From positions 1 through 34,814 of the forward strand of contig VBIS01000028.1 of NCBI GenBank assembly GCA_005880605.1: DNA of 34,814 bases, read 5' to 3'. This DNA comes from Chloroflexota bacterium (GTDB lineage Bacteria; Chloroflexota; Dormibacteria; CF-121). Made by a program: the position numbers and the translations under genes. Of the stretch, positions 25,941-34,814 are shown piece after piece. Below the pieces are notes generated by a model. That model was not told the DNA's origin. It was given only the letters and a program-made list of their open reading frames with translations, and searched no databases. Numbering within the stretch: position 1 is the first letter of the stretch; each line of letters opens with the position of its first letter.

Positions 25941-28277
25941 TTAGGCGGCCTTCGTCAGCGGCTCGCTCTTCGGTTCCAGGGCCCAGTCGAGCACCTGGCG
26001 GACGTCCTTGGCGAGGTGGATCGTCATCGCATCCCGGACGCTCTGCGGGAGGTCATCCAGGTCCGCCTCGTTTCGATACGGCAGGATGACTTCGGTCAGC
26101 CCGGCGCGGTGCGCGGCCAACAGCTTCTGCTTGACGCCGCCGATTGGCAGCACCTTGCCCTGCAGCGTGACCTCGCCGGTCATGCCGACCGTCGGTCGCA
26201 CCGGTCGCCCGCTGAACAGGCTGACCAGCGCCGTCACCATCGTGACGCCCGCTGACGGCCCGTCCTTGGGAACGGCGCCAGCCGGGACGTGGACGTGGAT
26301 CGCCTTCTCCTCGAAGCCGGGCGCGATGCCCAGCTCGGTCGCGTGCGAGCGCACGTAGGACAGTCCGATCTGCGCCGATTCCTTCATGACGTCGCCCAGC
26401 TGACCGGTCAGGGTGAGCCCCTTCTGGCCATCCATGGCGGCGGCCTCGAGGAAGAGCACCTCGCCGCCGATGCCGGTCACGGCCAGGCCGGTCGCGACCC
26501 CGGGCACGGAGGTCCGCTCGGCGACTTCTTCATGGAACTTCGCCCGGCCAAGGTACTTCGTCACATCGTCGCCCTGCACCTGAATCGGCGCCGTCACCTT
26601 ACCGGCTTCGATCTGGGTCGCGACCTTGCGGAGCAACCGCCCGAGCTCGCGCTCCAGGTTACGCACGCCGGCTTCACGTGTGTGCTCGACGATGATGCGC
26701 CGGATGGCGTCATCGCTGACGACCACCTCTTCGGCCGTGAGCCCGTTGCGGTTCAGCTGGCGACCAAGTAGGTGATCCCGCCCGATCGCGAGCTTCTCCT
26801 CTTCCGTGTAGCCATCCAGCCGGATGATTTCCATCCGGTCGAGCAGCGGCCCGGGGATGGTGTCGGCGACGTTGGCCGTCGGGATGAACAGGACTTCCGA
26901 GAGGTCGAGGTCGACTTCCAGGTAGTGGTCGCGGAACGAATGGTTCTGCGCCGGGTCGAGGACTTCGAGCAGTGCCGACGAGGGGTCACCTCGATAATCG
27001 CTGCCGACCTTGTCGATCTCGTCGAGCATGATCACCGGGTTTTTCGTGCCCGCCTCTTTGAGCGCGCGCGCGATCCGTCCGGGCAGCGCGCCGACATAGG
27101 TGCGCCGATGACCACGGATTTCGGCTTCATCATGGATGCCGCCGAGCGAGATCCGAGTGAACTTGCGGCCGAGGGCCCGTGCGACCGACTCCCCGAGTGA
27201 GGTCTTGCCCACGCCGGGCGGCCCCACGAGCGTGATGATCGCGCCCGAGCCGCGGCCGCCGGCCAGCGCCAGCCCGCGGGAATCACGCCGCTTGCGAACG
27301 GCGAGGAACTCGATGATGCGATCCTTGACGTCGTCCAGACCGGTGTGGTCATCGTCGAGGACACGCCGTGCCTCGGCGACGTCGAACTGGTCGGGGGTGC
27401 GCTTGTTCCAGGGCATGTCGAGCATCCAGTCCAGGTAGTTGCGGATCCATCCGGCCTCTGGGTTCTGGTCACTGGTCCGTTCCAGGCGGTCGAGCTCGCG
27501 CTCAACCTCTTTGCGGACGGCTTCAGGCATGCCTGCCTCGTCGATCTTCTTGCGGTAGTCGGCGGCGACGTCCGAGTCGCCCTCGCCGAGCTCCTTCTTG
27601 ATGGCGTCCATCTGCTGCCGCAGGAGGAACTCGCGCTGGCGCTTCTCCATCCCCTCCGCGACATCGCTGCGGATCTTGTTCTTCAACGATGCGTCGGCGA
27701 GAGTGTCGCGCGTCCAGGCGATCAGCTTCTTCAGCCGCTGCTCGACGTCGAGCGTCTCGAGGATCTCTACCTTCTTCTCGAGGGAAAGGTCGGGCGAATA
27801 ACCCGCCAGGTCGGACAGCTGGGCGGGGCGGTCGATGTTCCTGACCATCTGGAACACCTCGCTCTGATCGCGAAGCTCCAGCAGGTTCTCAATCAAGGCC
27901 TTGTACTCGCGGGCGAGGACGTGCGACGTCTCCGTCAGCGGGTTGACCTCCTGCGCCGGCTGGGCGAGCACCCGCAGGGCCGGGCCGGTGCCCGCGGCGG
28001 CGCTGCCGACCGAGGCACGATGCAGCCCCTGCAGGATGGCGACCTCGACGCCGTTAGGCAGCTTCCGGGAATCCTCGATCTTGGCGACCGTGCCGATGCT
28101 GGCGTACTTGCCTTCGACCCGAGGAACGAGCAGGACCAGGCCGTCGCCCTCTCGCGCGGCGGCGATGGCGGCCCCCGCCTCCTCGCGCTCGACGGGGATG
28201 GTGACGACCATACCGGGTAGTACCACCGCGTTGTTGAGCGGCAGCAGGGGGATGAATTCAGTTTTAAGTTCAGGCAT
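25941..28277 (-). CDS. lon: ATP-dependent Lon protease
   Basis: The 778-aa product is a LonA protease that degrades damaged and regulatory proteins in the cytoplasm. The N-terminal LON domain starts at PLLPLNNAVVLPGMVVTIPV. A helical region follows (EKRQREFLLRQQMDAIKKELGE). The AAA module has Walker A LVGPPGVGKTSLGES, IHDEAEIRGHRRTYVGALPGRI, Walker B VIMLDEIDKVG and LDRMEIIRLDGYTEEEK. The protease domain has the catalytic Ser in DGPSAG and Lys in GGVKQKLLAAHRAG. Complete and of normal length. AAGGAGAAG precedes the ATG, within the end of adk. It is the third gene of the minus operon. Confidence 0.98.
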   Translation of the reverse strand: MPELKTEFIPLLPLNNAVVLPGMVVTIPVEREEAGAAIAAAREGDGLVLLVPRVEGKYASIGTVAKIEDSRKLPNGVEVAILQGLHRASVGSAAAGTGPALRVLAQPAQEVNPLTETSHVLAREYKALIENLLELRDQSEVFQMVRNIDRPAQLSDLAGYSPDLSLEKKVEILETLDVEQRLKKLIAWTRDTLADASLKNKIRSDVAEGMEKRQREFLLRQQMDAIKKELGEGDSDVAADYRKKIDEAGMPEAVRKEVERELDRLERTSDQNPEAGWIRNYLDWMLDMPWNKRTPDQFDVAEARRVLDDDHTGLDDVKDRIIEFLAVRKRRDSRGLALAGGRGSGAIITLVGPPGVGKTSLGESVARALGRKFTRISLGGIHDEAEIRGHRRTYVGALPGRIARALKEAGTKNPVIMLDEIDKVGSDYRGDPSSALLEVLDPAQNHSFRDHYLEVDLDLSEVLFIPTANVADTIPGPLLDRMEIIRLDGYTEEEKLAIGRDHLLGRQLNRNGLTAEEVVVSDDAIRRIIVEHTREAGVRNLERELGRLLRKVATQIEAGKVTAPIQVQGDDVTKYLGRAKFHEEVAERTSVPGVATGLAVTGIGGEVLFLEAAAMDGQKGLTLTGQLGDVMKESAQIGLSYVRSHATELGIAPGFEEKAIHVHVPAGAVPKDGPSAGVTMVTALVSLFSGRPVRPTVGMTGEVTLQGKVLPIGGVKQKLLAAHRAGLTEVILPYRNEADLDDLPQSVRDAMTIHLAKDVRQVLDWALEPKSEPLTKAA

Positions 28278-28282
28278 TGCTT

Positions 28283-28918
28283 CTACTTCTCCTTAGTGTT
28301 CTCGTCAGGAACAACCTGCGAGACCTTAGGTTTATGCCCAAAACCGGCACCGCCAAACGAAAGCGACCGGATGACGTCCTCGATACTGGCCGCAACTACC
28401 TCGGGAGGCCGTGCCCCATCGATCACCTTGAGCTTGCCCTGATCGTTGTAGTACCTGATCAGGGGGGCGGTCCGGTCGAGGAAGACGTCCAGGCGATGGT
28501 CGACGATCCCCTCGAGGTCGTCGCTGCGGTGGCGCTGGCCGAGGCGCTCCTTGACCGCCTGCGGGTCGAGCTGCAAATAGAGGACGGCATCCAGGGGCCG
28601 GTCGAGCGCCGTCAGCATGCTGTCCAGCGCCTGCGCCTGGGGAACGGTCCGGGGGAACCCATCGAGGATGAAGCCCTGCTGGGTATCAGGGTCCAGGAGC
28701 CGGTGCTGGATCAGGTCGACCACCAGGCCGTCCGGCACCAGCTCGCCGCGGTCGAGGTAGGCCCTGACCCGCTTTCCCAGCGGGGTCCCGCTCGCCACCT
28801 GGGCCCGCAGGATGTCCCCGGTCGCGATCGCCGGGATCCCGTACTTCTCGGATAGCATCGCCGCCTGGGTCCCTTTGCCAGATCCCGGTGGCCCCAGCAG
28901 AACGAGATCCAACGCCAC
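28283..28918 (-). CDS. adk: Adenylate kinase
   Basis: The 211-aa product interconverts AMP and ATP with two ADP. Motifs are LVLLGPPGSGKGTQA (P-loop), ATGDILRAQVASGTPLG, GFILDGFPRTVPQAQALD and RSDDLEGIVDHRLDVFLDRTAPLI. The LID is the short form, without zinc Cys. A charged tail of about 25 residues beyond the fold (SFGGAGFGHKPKVSQVVPDENTKEK) is unusual. The tracked GTG at 28918 sits one base after GGAGG, too close; a TTG at 28912 with 7-nt spacing from that site gives MDLVLLGPPGSGKG and is the better start. lon follows 5 nt after the stop. Confidence 0.96.
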   Translation of the reverse strand: MALDLVLLGPPGSGKGTQAAMLSEKYGIPAIATGDILRAQVASGTPLGKRVRAYLDRGELVPDGLVVDLIQHRLLDPDTQQGFILDGFPRTVPQAQALDSMLTALDRPLDAVLYLQLDPQAVKERLGQRHRSDDLEGIVDHRLDVFLDRTAPLIRYYNDQGKLKVIDGARPPEVVAASIEDVIRSLSFGGAGFGHKPKVSQVVPDENTKEK

Positions 28919-28951
28919 GCCTCCATGATGCGCCCCGGCGCAACTGGGGGA

Positions 28952-29689
28952 TCAGCAGGGGAAGCCGATCGGCTCCGAATACGCGGTGGCGGCTTGGTCC
29001 TCTCGGATGTACCCGACGTGCACCATTTGGGCCAGCACGTTGAACTGGCGCGCCCGGGCGGAACACGGGTTTCGATAGAGGTCGTAGTAGGAGGGCGACT
29101 GGGGGAGGCCGGCCAGCATGGAGGCGCGCGCCAGGTCGAGCGTTGCCGGCGCCCGGTGGAAATAGACGGTTGACGCCTGCCCGATCCCATAGGCGCCGTG
29201 CCCGTAGTAGACGGCGTTCAAATAGTTCTCCAGGATCGTGTGCTTGCTGAACTTCGACTCCAGCTTCAAGGCCAGCACCAGGTTCTCCGGCTTCCGCCAG
29301 CCGTCGTCATCATTGTTCATGTACAGCACCTTGATCAGCTGCTGCGTCAGGGTGCTGCCGCCTTCGAGCGCCCGATGGTGATACAGGTCGGTCAGCGTGG
29401 CGCGCACCAATCCCTGGGTGTCGATGCCTCGATGCTGGTAGAAGCGCTCGTCCTCGATGGCGATCAGCGCCTCGCTCAATTGGTCGGGGACGTCATTGAG
29501 GGCGACCCGGGTCCCACCGTGCTTGGCGAGGATCGCCTCGACCCGATGGGGCATGTCGTCGACGGAGGGAGTGATGACGAAGCCGACGGCGACGGCGATG
29601 CCAAACAGGGCCGGTAGGCCCAGGGCCACCGCGACGACCACGGCGACCACCGACTGCCGTCGGGTGCGCCGGGGCATTGCGGGATGCAT
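28952..29689 (-). CDS. Monofunctional peptidoglycan transglycosylase (GT51)
   Basis: A short GT51 enzyme (245 aa or less) with an N-terminal anchor (SVVAVVVAVALGLPALFGIAVAVGFVI) and an external catalytic domain. Motifs are ALIAIEDERFYQHRGID (catalytic Glu), EGGSTLTQQLIKVLYMN, KLESKFSKHTILENYLNAVYYGHGAYGIG and ASMLAGLPQSPS. It polymerises lipid II glycan strands. No transpeptidase domain follows, unlike class A PBPs. A TAGAAT -10 (29688-29693) overlaps the ATG at 29689, so the start may be the ATG at 29677, 10 nt after that box. First gene of the adk-lon transcript. Confidence 0.92.
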   Translation of the reverse strand: MHPAMPRRTRRQSVVAVVVAVALGLPALFGIAVAVGFVITPSVDDMPHRVEAILAKHGGTRVALNDVPDQLSEALIAIEDERFYQHRGIDTQGLVRATLTDLYHHRALEGGSTLTQQLIKVLYMNNDDDGWRKPENLVLALKLESKFSKHTILENYLNAVYYGHGAYGIGQASTVYFHRAPATLDLARASMLAGLPQSPSYYDLYRNPCSARARQFNVLAQMVHVGYIREDQAATAYSEPIGFPC

Positions 29690-29693
29690 TCTA
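29688..29693 (-). promoter_or_regulatory. -10 box TAGAAT of the transglycosylase-adk-lon operon
   Basis: TAGAAT on the minus strand overlaps the first ATG of the ORF and lies 10 nt before the second. It faces the divergent pdxS promoter in the same 52-bp gap. Confidence 0.35.
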
Positions 29694-29729
29694 TCGGCGC
29701 GCCGGGACGGAATTGCCTAAAGGGCGCAG

Positions 29730-29735
29730 TAAAAT
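29730..29735 (+). promoter_or_regulatory. -10 box TAAAAT of pdxS, leaderless type
   Basis: TAAAAT is followed by 6 nt and the GTG start, so the mRNA would begin at or next to the start codon. No -35 at normal distance. Confidence 0.5.
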
Positions 29736-29741
29736 GGGATC

Positions 29742-30646
<905 letters not shown>

Positions 30647-30650
<4 letters not shown>

Positions 30651-31234
30651 GTACCAGACGCCGCGTCGGCGTCCTCGCGCTGCAGGGGGATTTTCGGGAA
30701 CACCTGGCGGCGCTGCGGGCCACCGAGGTCGAAGGCGTGCCGGTCCGGCTCGCGACTGATCTTGAAAACGTCGACGCCCTCATCCTGCCCGGCGGAGAAA
30801 GTACCACGATGGCTCGATTGATGGAACCCGCCTTGCGCGACTCGATCCAGCGTCGGGTCGCCGCCGGCATGCCGGTGATGGGAACCTGCGCCGGGATGAT
30901 CCTGATGGCCCGGGACGTCACGGACGGCCGGGTGGACCAGGAACCGCTGCAGCTGATGGACATCGGGGTGAGGCGCAACGCCTATGGCCGGCAGATCGAT
31001 AGCTTCGAGGCCGAGGTCGAGTCCCACGCCATCGGCGGCGTGGGACCTGCGGTTTTTATCCGCGCTCCGCAACTGGTCCAGCACGGCGACAGCGTCGAGG
31101 AGCTGGCGCGCCACGGCGATCAGGTGGTGGCCGTCAGGCAAGGCAACCGGCTGGCGCTCGCCTTCCATCCAGAGTTGACGCCGGACCGGCGATGGCACCA
31201 GTACTTTCTGACCTTCAACGGGGAGAAGCGGTGA
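30647..31234 (+). CDS. pdxT: Pyridoxal 5'-phosphate synthase glutaminase PdxT
   Basis: The 195-aa class I glutaminase releases ammonia from glutamine and passes it to PdxS. Visible are [30 protein letters not shown], the nucleophile Cys in [33 protein letters not shown] and the catalytic His/Glu in FHPELT. Length is normal. GTGA overlaps at both ends couple it to pdxS and the GNAT gene. Confidence 0.97.
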
Positions 31235-32238
31235 CGCTGCAGGTCCGACCCGCCCAGCTGAAGGACCTGGGAGCGATCGAGGCGCTCTACCGGCAGCAGG
31301 TGCGGGAGGCGGAACGCTCGCCGCTGAAGCGCCAGTTCGCATCGACCCGCCTGTGGTTCCTGCTCAACAGCGCCTTCGCCAGCATCATCCCCATCACCTC
31401 GGCGGCGGACCATGTCTACGTCATGGAGGACGCCAAGCGGCGGACCATCGAAGGCTTCATCCAGGCCGAAACGGCGGCGCTCGGACCGGGGGTCTGGCAG
31501 ATCCTCAATCTGTGCCTGACCCCCGATCTCGATCGCGTGCAGGACGGCACGGCGCTGCTCGACCACCTCTTCAATGAGGGCCTGAACCACGGTGTGACGA
31601 AGTTCATCGTGCGGGTGCCGGTCGACGACCCCGTCGTCGATCTGTTTCGCGCCCGCGGCTTTACCGCCTACGCCACCGAGCATGCCCTGCTCACCGAGTC
31701 GGTGACCGCCCGGCCGGCTCCAACCGTCGGGGGATGGCGGCCGATGCGCCGCGACGACGAACTTGGCCTCTACCTTCTTTATGTGGCGACCACGCCCAAG
31801 AGCGTGGCGGCGGTGGAGGCGTCGAACTTCGCCGAGTGGCGTCGGAGCTTCCAGCCGGGGTCGTGGAGCGCCCGGATCCCACGCCGCGCGGGCCAGCCGC
31901 GCTTCGTCATCGAGCGAATGCAGGTGGTGGGCTGGATGAGCCTGGTCCCGGGTGGGGGAGGCCGGCCCCATTCGCTCGGGCTGATGGCGGCCTCCGAGCC
32001 GGCGGAGTTGTGGCCCAGCCTGGTCCAGCGATCCCTCGCGTACGTTGCGCAGCGCCAGCCAGGGCCCGTCTGGTGCAGCCTGCGGCACTACGATGAGATC
32101 GGCATCCAATTGCTCCAGCGCGAGGGTTTCGAGGTTATCGCCTCCCAGGCCCTGATGGTCCGGGAGCTCCCCTTGAAGGTTCGCGCCCGAATGCGGGTAA
32201 GAATCAAGGACAAGCGGCTGGTGCCGCAGTATGGCTAA
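31231..32238 (+). CDS. GNAT-like protein, probably two acetyltransferase domains
   Basis: The 335-aa soluble product starts with LQVRPAQLKDLGAIEALYRQQV, the first strand and helix of a GNAT fold. Residues about 70-140 (EGFIQAETAALGPGVWQILNLCLTPDLDR...GTALLDHLF, VTKFIVRVPVDDPVVDLFRARGF) complete that domain. A second weaker GNAT-like unit follows, ending WCSLRHYDEIGIQLLQREGFEVIASQALMVREL. The acyl-CoA P-loop (Q/RxxGxG/A) is not clear, so enzymatic activity is uncertain. It starts at GTG 31231 in a GTGA overlap with pdxT and ends overlapping the next gene by 8 bp. The substrate is unknown. Confidence 0.75.
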   Translation: MTLQVRPAQLKDLGAIEALYRQQVREAERSPLKRQFASTRLWFLLNSAFASIIPITSAADHVYVMEDAKRRTIEGFIQAETAALGPGVWQILNLCLTPDLDRVQDGTALLDHLFNEGLNHGVTKFIVRVPVDDPVVDLFRARGFTAYATEHALLTESVTARPAPTVGGWRPMRRDDELGLYLLYVATTPKSVAAVEASNFAEWRRSFQPGSWSARIPRRAGQPRFVIERMQVVGWMSLVPGGGGRPHSLGLMAASEPAELWPSLVQRSLAYVAQRQPGPVWCSLRHYDEIGIQLLQREGFEVIASQALMVRELPLKVRARMRVRIKDKRLVPQYG

Positions 32239-33799
32239 AGCAATGCAAGAACTACGGCGATCGAATAACGGCCTCACCGATGCCGACCCGGCTGAGCTCG
32301 ACCTGCTCTTCCAGGCGCTGCCCCCGCATATCAACCGGGCGGTCAAGCGCCTCGATCACCAGGGCTTGCTGCTCGAGGTCGTCCTCGACCTGGGCCGGGA
32401 GCCGGAGGCTCGTTTTCCCGACCACGAGGTGATCCTCGACGAGACGCCGGTCACGTCGGAAGACCTCGAGTTCGTCTCGAGCAGGGTCGGATCGTTCGGT
32501 GACGACAACCGGGCAGGCATCGAGCGCACGCTTCATCGCATCTCGGTGATTCGCAATCGCGGCGGCCAGATCGTGGGCGTCACCTGCCGCGTCGGCCGGG
32601 CCATCACCGGCACGATCGACATCATCAAGGACATGGTCATCGGCGGAAAGAGCATCCTGCTGCTGGGTCGCCCGGGCATCGGCAAGACGACGATGCTGCG
32701 CGAGTGCGCCCGCGTGCTGGCCGATGAGATGAAGAAGCGGGTGATCATCGTCGACACCTCCAATGAGATCGGGGGCGACGGCGACATTCCGCACCCGGGG
32801 ATCGGCCGCTCGCGGCGCATGCAGGTGCGCACGCCTGCGCTGCAGCATGCCGTGATGATCGAGGCGGTCGAGAACCACATGCCCCAGGTAATCGTCATCG
32901 ATGAGATCGGCACCGAGCCGGAAGCGGGCGCAGCGCGCACCATCGCCGAGCGCGGCGTGCAGCTGGTGGCCACCGCTCACGGCAATTCACTGGAGAACCT
33001 GCTCGTCAATCCCACGCTCAACGACCTGCTGGGCGGCATCCAGACGGTCACGCTCTCGGACGAGGAGGCGCGCCGCCGGGGCACGCAGAAGTCCGTGCTC
33101 GAGCGCAAGTCGCCGCCGACCTTCGATGTGCTGGTCGAGATTCACGACCGCGATCGACTCGCCATCCATCAGCCACTCGCCGAGGTGGTCGACGCGGCGC
33201 TGCGCGGCACGCTCAAGCCGCCGCAGATGCGGATCCGAGGGGCCGACGGCGCCATCGTGGCCCGAATTGCCGAGACCGCGCCGATGCGGACCGCCGCTGT
33301 CCGCGAGCCGCTGGAGGCGCCGCGCTCGCGCGGCCTCCACGAAACCGTGTCCGTCTTTCCCTACGGCGTGAGTCGCAATTACCTGGAACAGGCGATCACC
33401 GAACTCAAGGTACCGATCCGCATCCAGAACCACATCGAGGAAGCGGACCTGATCGTCACCCTCAAGAATTACTACCGCCGCAAAGATTCGCCCCTCAAGG
33501 AGGCGGAGGCCGACGGCATCCCGATCCAGGTGCTCAAGAGTAATACGATCACCCAGATCAAGAACGCGCTGAGCCGCGTCTATCAACTGGAGACACCCGA
33601 CCCGACCGAGTCCGCGCTGCAGGAAACGCTCGAGGGTATCAGCCGGGCGAAGGCGACCAGCTCGATGGTGGAGCTCTCGCCGCAGAACGCGTACGTCCGC
33701 CGCTTGCAGCATCAACTGGTGGAGCGGCACGAGCTGACGGCGCGCAGCACCGGCAAAGAGCCGAACCGCCGGTTGCGCATCTATACCAGCGCCGACTGA
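32231..33799 (+). CDS. R3H-domain AAA ATPase (Ycf45/SpoIIIAA-like)
   Basis: The 522-aa product has an N-terminal region (residues 15-130). A P-loop ATPase follows, with Walker A LLGRPGIGKTT (about 145-155), IIVDTSNEIGGDGDIPHPGIGRSRRM, Walker B VIVIDEIGTEPEA (about 222) and ATAHGNSLENLLVNPTL. A lysine-rich KH/FPYGVSRNYLEQAI-type region comes next, then a C-terminal R3H domain (YVRRLQHQLVERHELTARSTGKEPNRRLRIY) that binds single-stranded nucleic acid. Such Ycf45-type proteins are widespread in Terrabacteria and plastids, and their role is not settled. ATG 32231 overlaps the GNAT stop by 8 bp; tmk follows after 22 bp. Confidence 0.88.
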   Translation: MAKAMQELRRSNNGLTDADPAELDLLFQALPPHINRAVKRLDHQGLLLEVVLDLGREPEARFPDHEVILDETPVTSEDLEFVSSRVGSFGDDNRAGIERTLHRISVIRNRGGQIVGVTCRVGRAITGTIDIIKDMVIGGKSILLLGRPGIGKTTMLRECARVLADEMKKRVIIVDTSNEIGGDGDIPHPGIGRSRRMQVRTPALQHAVMIEAVENHMPQVIVIDEIGTEPEAGAARTIAERGVQLVATAHGNSLENLLVNPTLNDLLGGIQTVTLSDEEARRRGTQKSVLERKSPPTFDVLVEIHDRDRLAIHQPLAEVVDAALRGTLKPPQMRIRGADGAIVARIAETAPMRTAAVREPLEAPRSRGLHETVSVFPYGVSRNYLEQAITELKVPIRIQNHIEEADLIVTLKNYYRRKDSPLKEAEADGIPIQVLKSNTITQIKNALSRVYQLETPDPTESALQETLEGISRAKATSSMVELSPQNAYVRRLQHQLVERHELTARSTGKEPNRRLRIYTSAD

Positions 33800-33805
33800 A
33801 CCTCG

Positions 33806-33811
33806 TATAGT
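33806..33811 (+). promoter_or_regulatory. -10 box TATAGT upstream of tmk
   Basis: TATAGT lies in the 22-bp gap between the R3H gene and tmk, ending 10 nt before the ATG; it could give a separate tmk-darA transcript with almost no leader. Confidence 0.35.
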
Positions 33812-33821
33812 TCAGCGCGAA

Positions 33822-34493
33822 ATGGAAACCGCGGGGAAGCGAGGCGGGTTCTTCGTCAGCTTCGAGGGGCCCGAAGGAAGCGGCAAGTCGACCCAGATTC
33901 ATCGCCTGGCCGCCTCGCTTGCAGAGCAGGGCCACGCCGTCTGGACCACCCGTGAACCCGGCGGCACCCGTGCCGGCGAGATGATCCGGCCGATCCTCCT
34001 CGGTCCCCAGGCGGGCCCGCTGTCGGCCTGGTCTGAGGCCTTGCTCTTCACCGCCGCCCGCGCCCAGCTGGTGGATGAGGTCATCCGGCCGCGTCTCCAG
34101 CGTGGTGAGCTCGTCCTCTGCGATCGGTACAGCGATTCGACCCTCGCCTACCAGGGATATGGGCGCGGCATCGAGCTCGAGACCATGCGGCGCCTTCAGG
34201 CGGACGCGACCGCTGGGCTAACGCCCGACCTGACGCTCCTGCTCGACCTGCCAGTCGAGGCCGGGCTGGCCCGCATTCCGCGCCAGGCGAAGGACCGGCT
34301 GGACCGGGAGACGATCGCGTTCCATCAACGCGTCTACGCCGGCTATCACGAGATGGCGGCGCGCGAACCGCATCGCTGGCGCCAGGTCGACGCCTCGCGC
34401 GATGCTGACGTAGTGGCGTCCCGCATTCTGGAGCTGGTGCTCGAGGCGCTGCGCACCGCCGGCATCCGCCCGGCGGAGCGGCGATCCGCATGA
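33822..34493 (+). CDS. tmk: Thymidylate kinase
   Basis: The 223-aa product phosphorylates dTMP to dTDP. Motifs are FFVSFEGPEGSGKSTQ (P-loop), TTREPGGTRAGEMIR, LCDRYSDSTLAYQGYGRG (DRY) and LTLLLDLPVEAGLARI. The LID region reads PRQAKDRLDRETIAFHQRV, with Arg/Lys positioned as in other Tmk proteins. Complete, with a short basic C-terminal tail. Its stop overlaps the darA start (ATGA), the same tmk-darA order as in Firmicutes. Confidence 0.97.
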   Translation: METAGKRGGFFVSFEGPEGSGKSTQIHRLAASLAEQGHAVWTTREPGGTRAGEMIRPILLGPQAGPLSAWSEALLFTAARAQLVDEVIRPRLQRGELVLCDRYSDSTLAYQGYGRGIELETMRRLQADATAGLTPDLTLLLDLPVEAGLARIPRQAKDRLDRETIAFHQRVYAGYHEMAAREPHRWRQVDASRDADVVASRILELVLEALRTAGIRPAERRSA

Positions 34494-34814
34494 AGTTGCT
34501 GATTGCGGTGGTGCACAGTGAGGATGCCTCGGCGACCATGGACGCCCTCAACGACCGCGGCATCTCGGTGACCCGCTTCGTCAGTTCCGGTGGCTTCCTG
34601 CAGCACAAGAACGTGACGCTCATGTCGGGGATCGAAGACGATCGCATCGAGGAGGTCCTCGGCCTGATCAAGGAAAACTGCCGAACGCGCAGCGAGTTCA
34701 TGAACCCGATGCCGCCACTGGTCGAGCCCGGCGACTTCTTCGTCCCCTATCCAGTCGAGGTGCAGGTCGGGGGCGCGACGGTCTTCATCATGAACGTCGA
34801 CCGTTTCGAAAAGC
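34490..34814 (+). CDS. darA: Cyclic-di-AMP receptor DarA (PstA-like), cut by window end
   Basis: The ORF track omits this because the window ends before the stop. From ATG 34490 the frame reads MKLLIAVVHSEDASATMDAL, then RFVSSGGFLQHKNVTLMSGIEDDRIEEVLGLIKENC and YPVEVQVGGATVFIMNVDRFEK. That is the PII-like fold of DarA/PstA (DUF970), with the GGFL turn and the PVEVxVGGATVF strand. The family binds c-di-AMP as a trimer in the cytoplasm; downstream partners are unknown. About 108 residues are visible, nearly the full 109-112 of the family. Confidence 0.93.
   Translation, partial: MKLLIAVVHSEDASATMDALNDRGISVTRFVSSGGFLQHKNVTLMSGIEDDRIEEVLGLIKENCRTRSEFMNPMPPLVEPGDFFVPYPVEVQVGGATVFIMNVDRFEK

Noticed and set aside
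27345-28220. 291-aa plus ORF inside lon
   Set aside because: Antisense of the Lon N-terminal half; no ribosome site or family match.
29690-29741. tRNA or small RNA in the transglycosylase-pdxS gap
   Set aside because: Only 52 bp with two divergent -10 boxes; no cloverleaf or stable hairpin.
31120-32346. 408-aa minus ORF across the GNAT gene
   Set aside because: Shadow; no recognisable motif, while the plus strand has GNAT features and coupled starts.

Overview
The window is a gene-dense, high-GC (about 65% by eye) bacterial chromosome segment of core and housekeeping genes. There is no rRNA, tRNA, phage, transposase or CRISPR array that I can see. The mix suggests a Terrabacteria-type soil lineage, most like Chloroflexota/Dormibacterota. 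The clues are a DarA-type c-di-AMP receptor after tmk, a YvcK/CofD protein with an N-terminal membrane segment, PdxST vitamin B6 synthesis, an R3H/Ycf45-type ATPase, a peptidoglycan transglycosylase and several apparently leaderless starts. This placement is inference from gene content; no phylogenetic marker was computed.

Layout. (1) 1-2.4 kb: the 3' part of dnaB, carrying the end of a homing-endonuclease intein inserted in the Walker A motif, then purA. (2) 2.3-5.0 kb: an RnfD-like membrane protein read in two coupled frames (minus), divergent from a membrane-anchored Asp-box beta-propeller. (3) 5.1-7.8 kb: a RidA-family protein, then a response regulator/histidine kinase pair (minus). (4) 7.9-10.1 kb: a PAP2-family membrane enzyme and YvcK. 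(5) 10.3-12.5 kb: ilvE and a glycerate 2-kinase. (6) 12.5-14.4 kb: a tiny leader ORF plus His-rich ORF, an ECF sigma factor with a fused zinc-finger tail, and a DUF6982/SHOCT-like protein. (7) 14.4-22.0 kb: a peptide ABC transporter (two substrate-binding lipoproteins, two permeases, two ATPases). (8) 22.0-25.5 kb: TldD, TldE and a class I amidotransferase-type hydrolase. (9) 25.5-29.7 kb, minus: transglycosylase, adk, lon and a hypothetical gene. (10) 29.7-34.8 kb: pdxS, pdxT, a double GNAT protein, an R3H ATPase, tmk and darA (cut by the window end).

How the genes work together. Regions 7 and 8 form a peptide-use block: import, TldD/E metalloprotease, then gamma-glutamyl hydrolase. They are tightly packed, with 4-nt start/stop overlaps. 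The 29.7-34.8 kb run joins B6 synthesis, dTMP phosphorylation and c-di-AMP sensing. Translational coupling through ATGA/GTGA/TTGA overlaps is the rule. All five tail-to-tail gene pairs overlap or abut, leaving no room for ordinary terminators.

Main oddities. Several conserved proteins lack short internal stretches: DnaB about 25 residues with a frame change, PurA about 40 residues in frame, and the DppF-type ATPase about 40 residues including its Cys cluster. RnfD-like changes frame at one point, and the first binding lipoprotein has no start codon next to a tandem hairpin repeat. Together these look like recurring short losses, either assembly joins in a metagenome-derived sequence or real deletions. 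A possible G-quadruplex sits one base before the dppB start. I found no clear new defence or mobile system; the most novel-looking items are the DnaB intein, the RnfD-like/propeller pair, the sigma factor-zinc finger fusion and the repeated deletion pattern.
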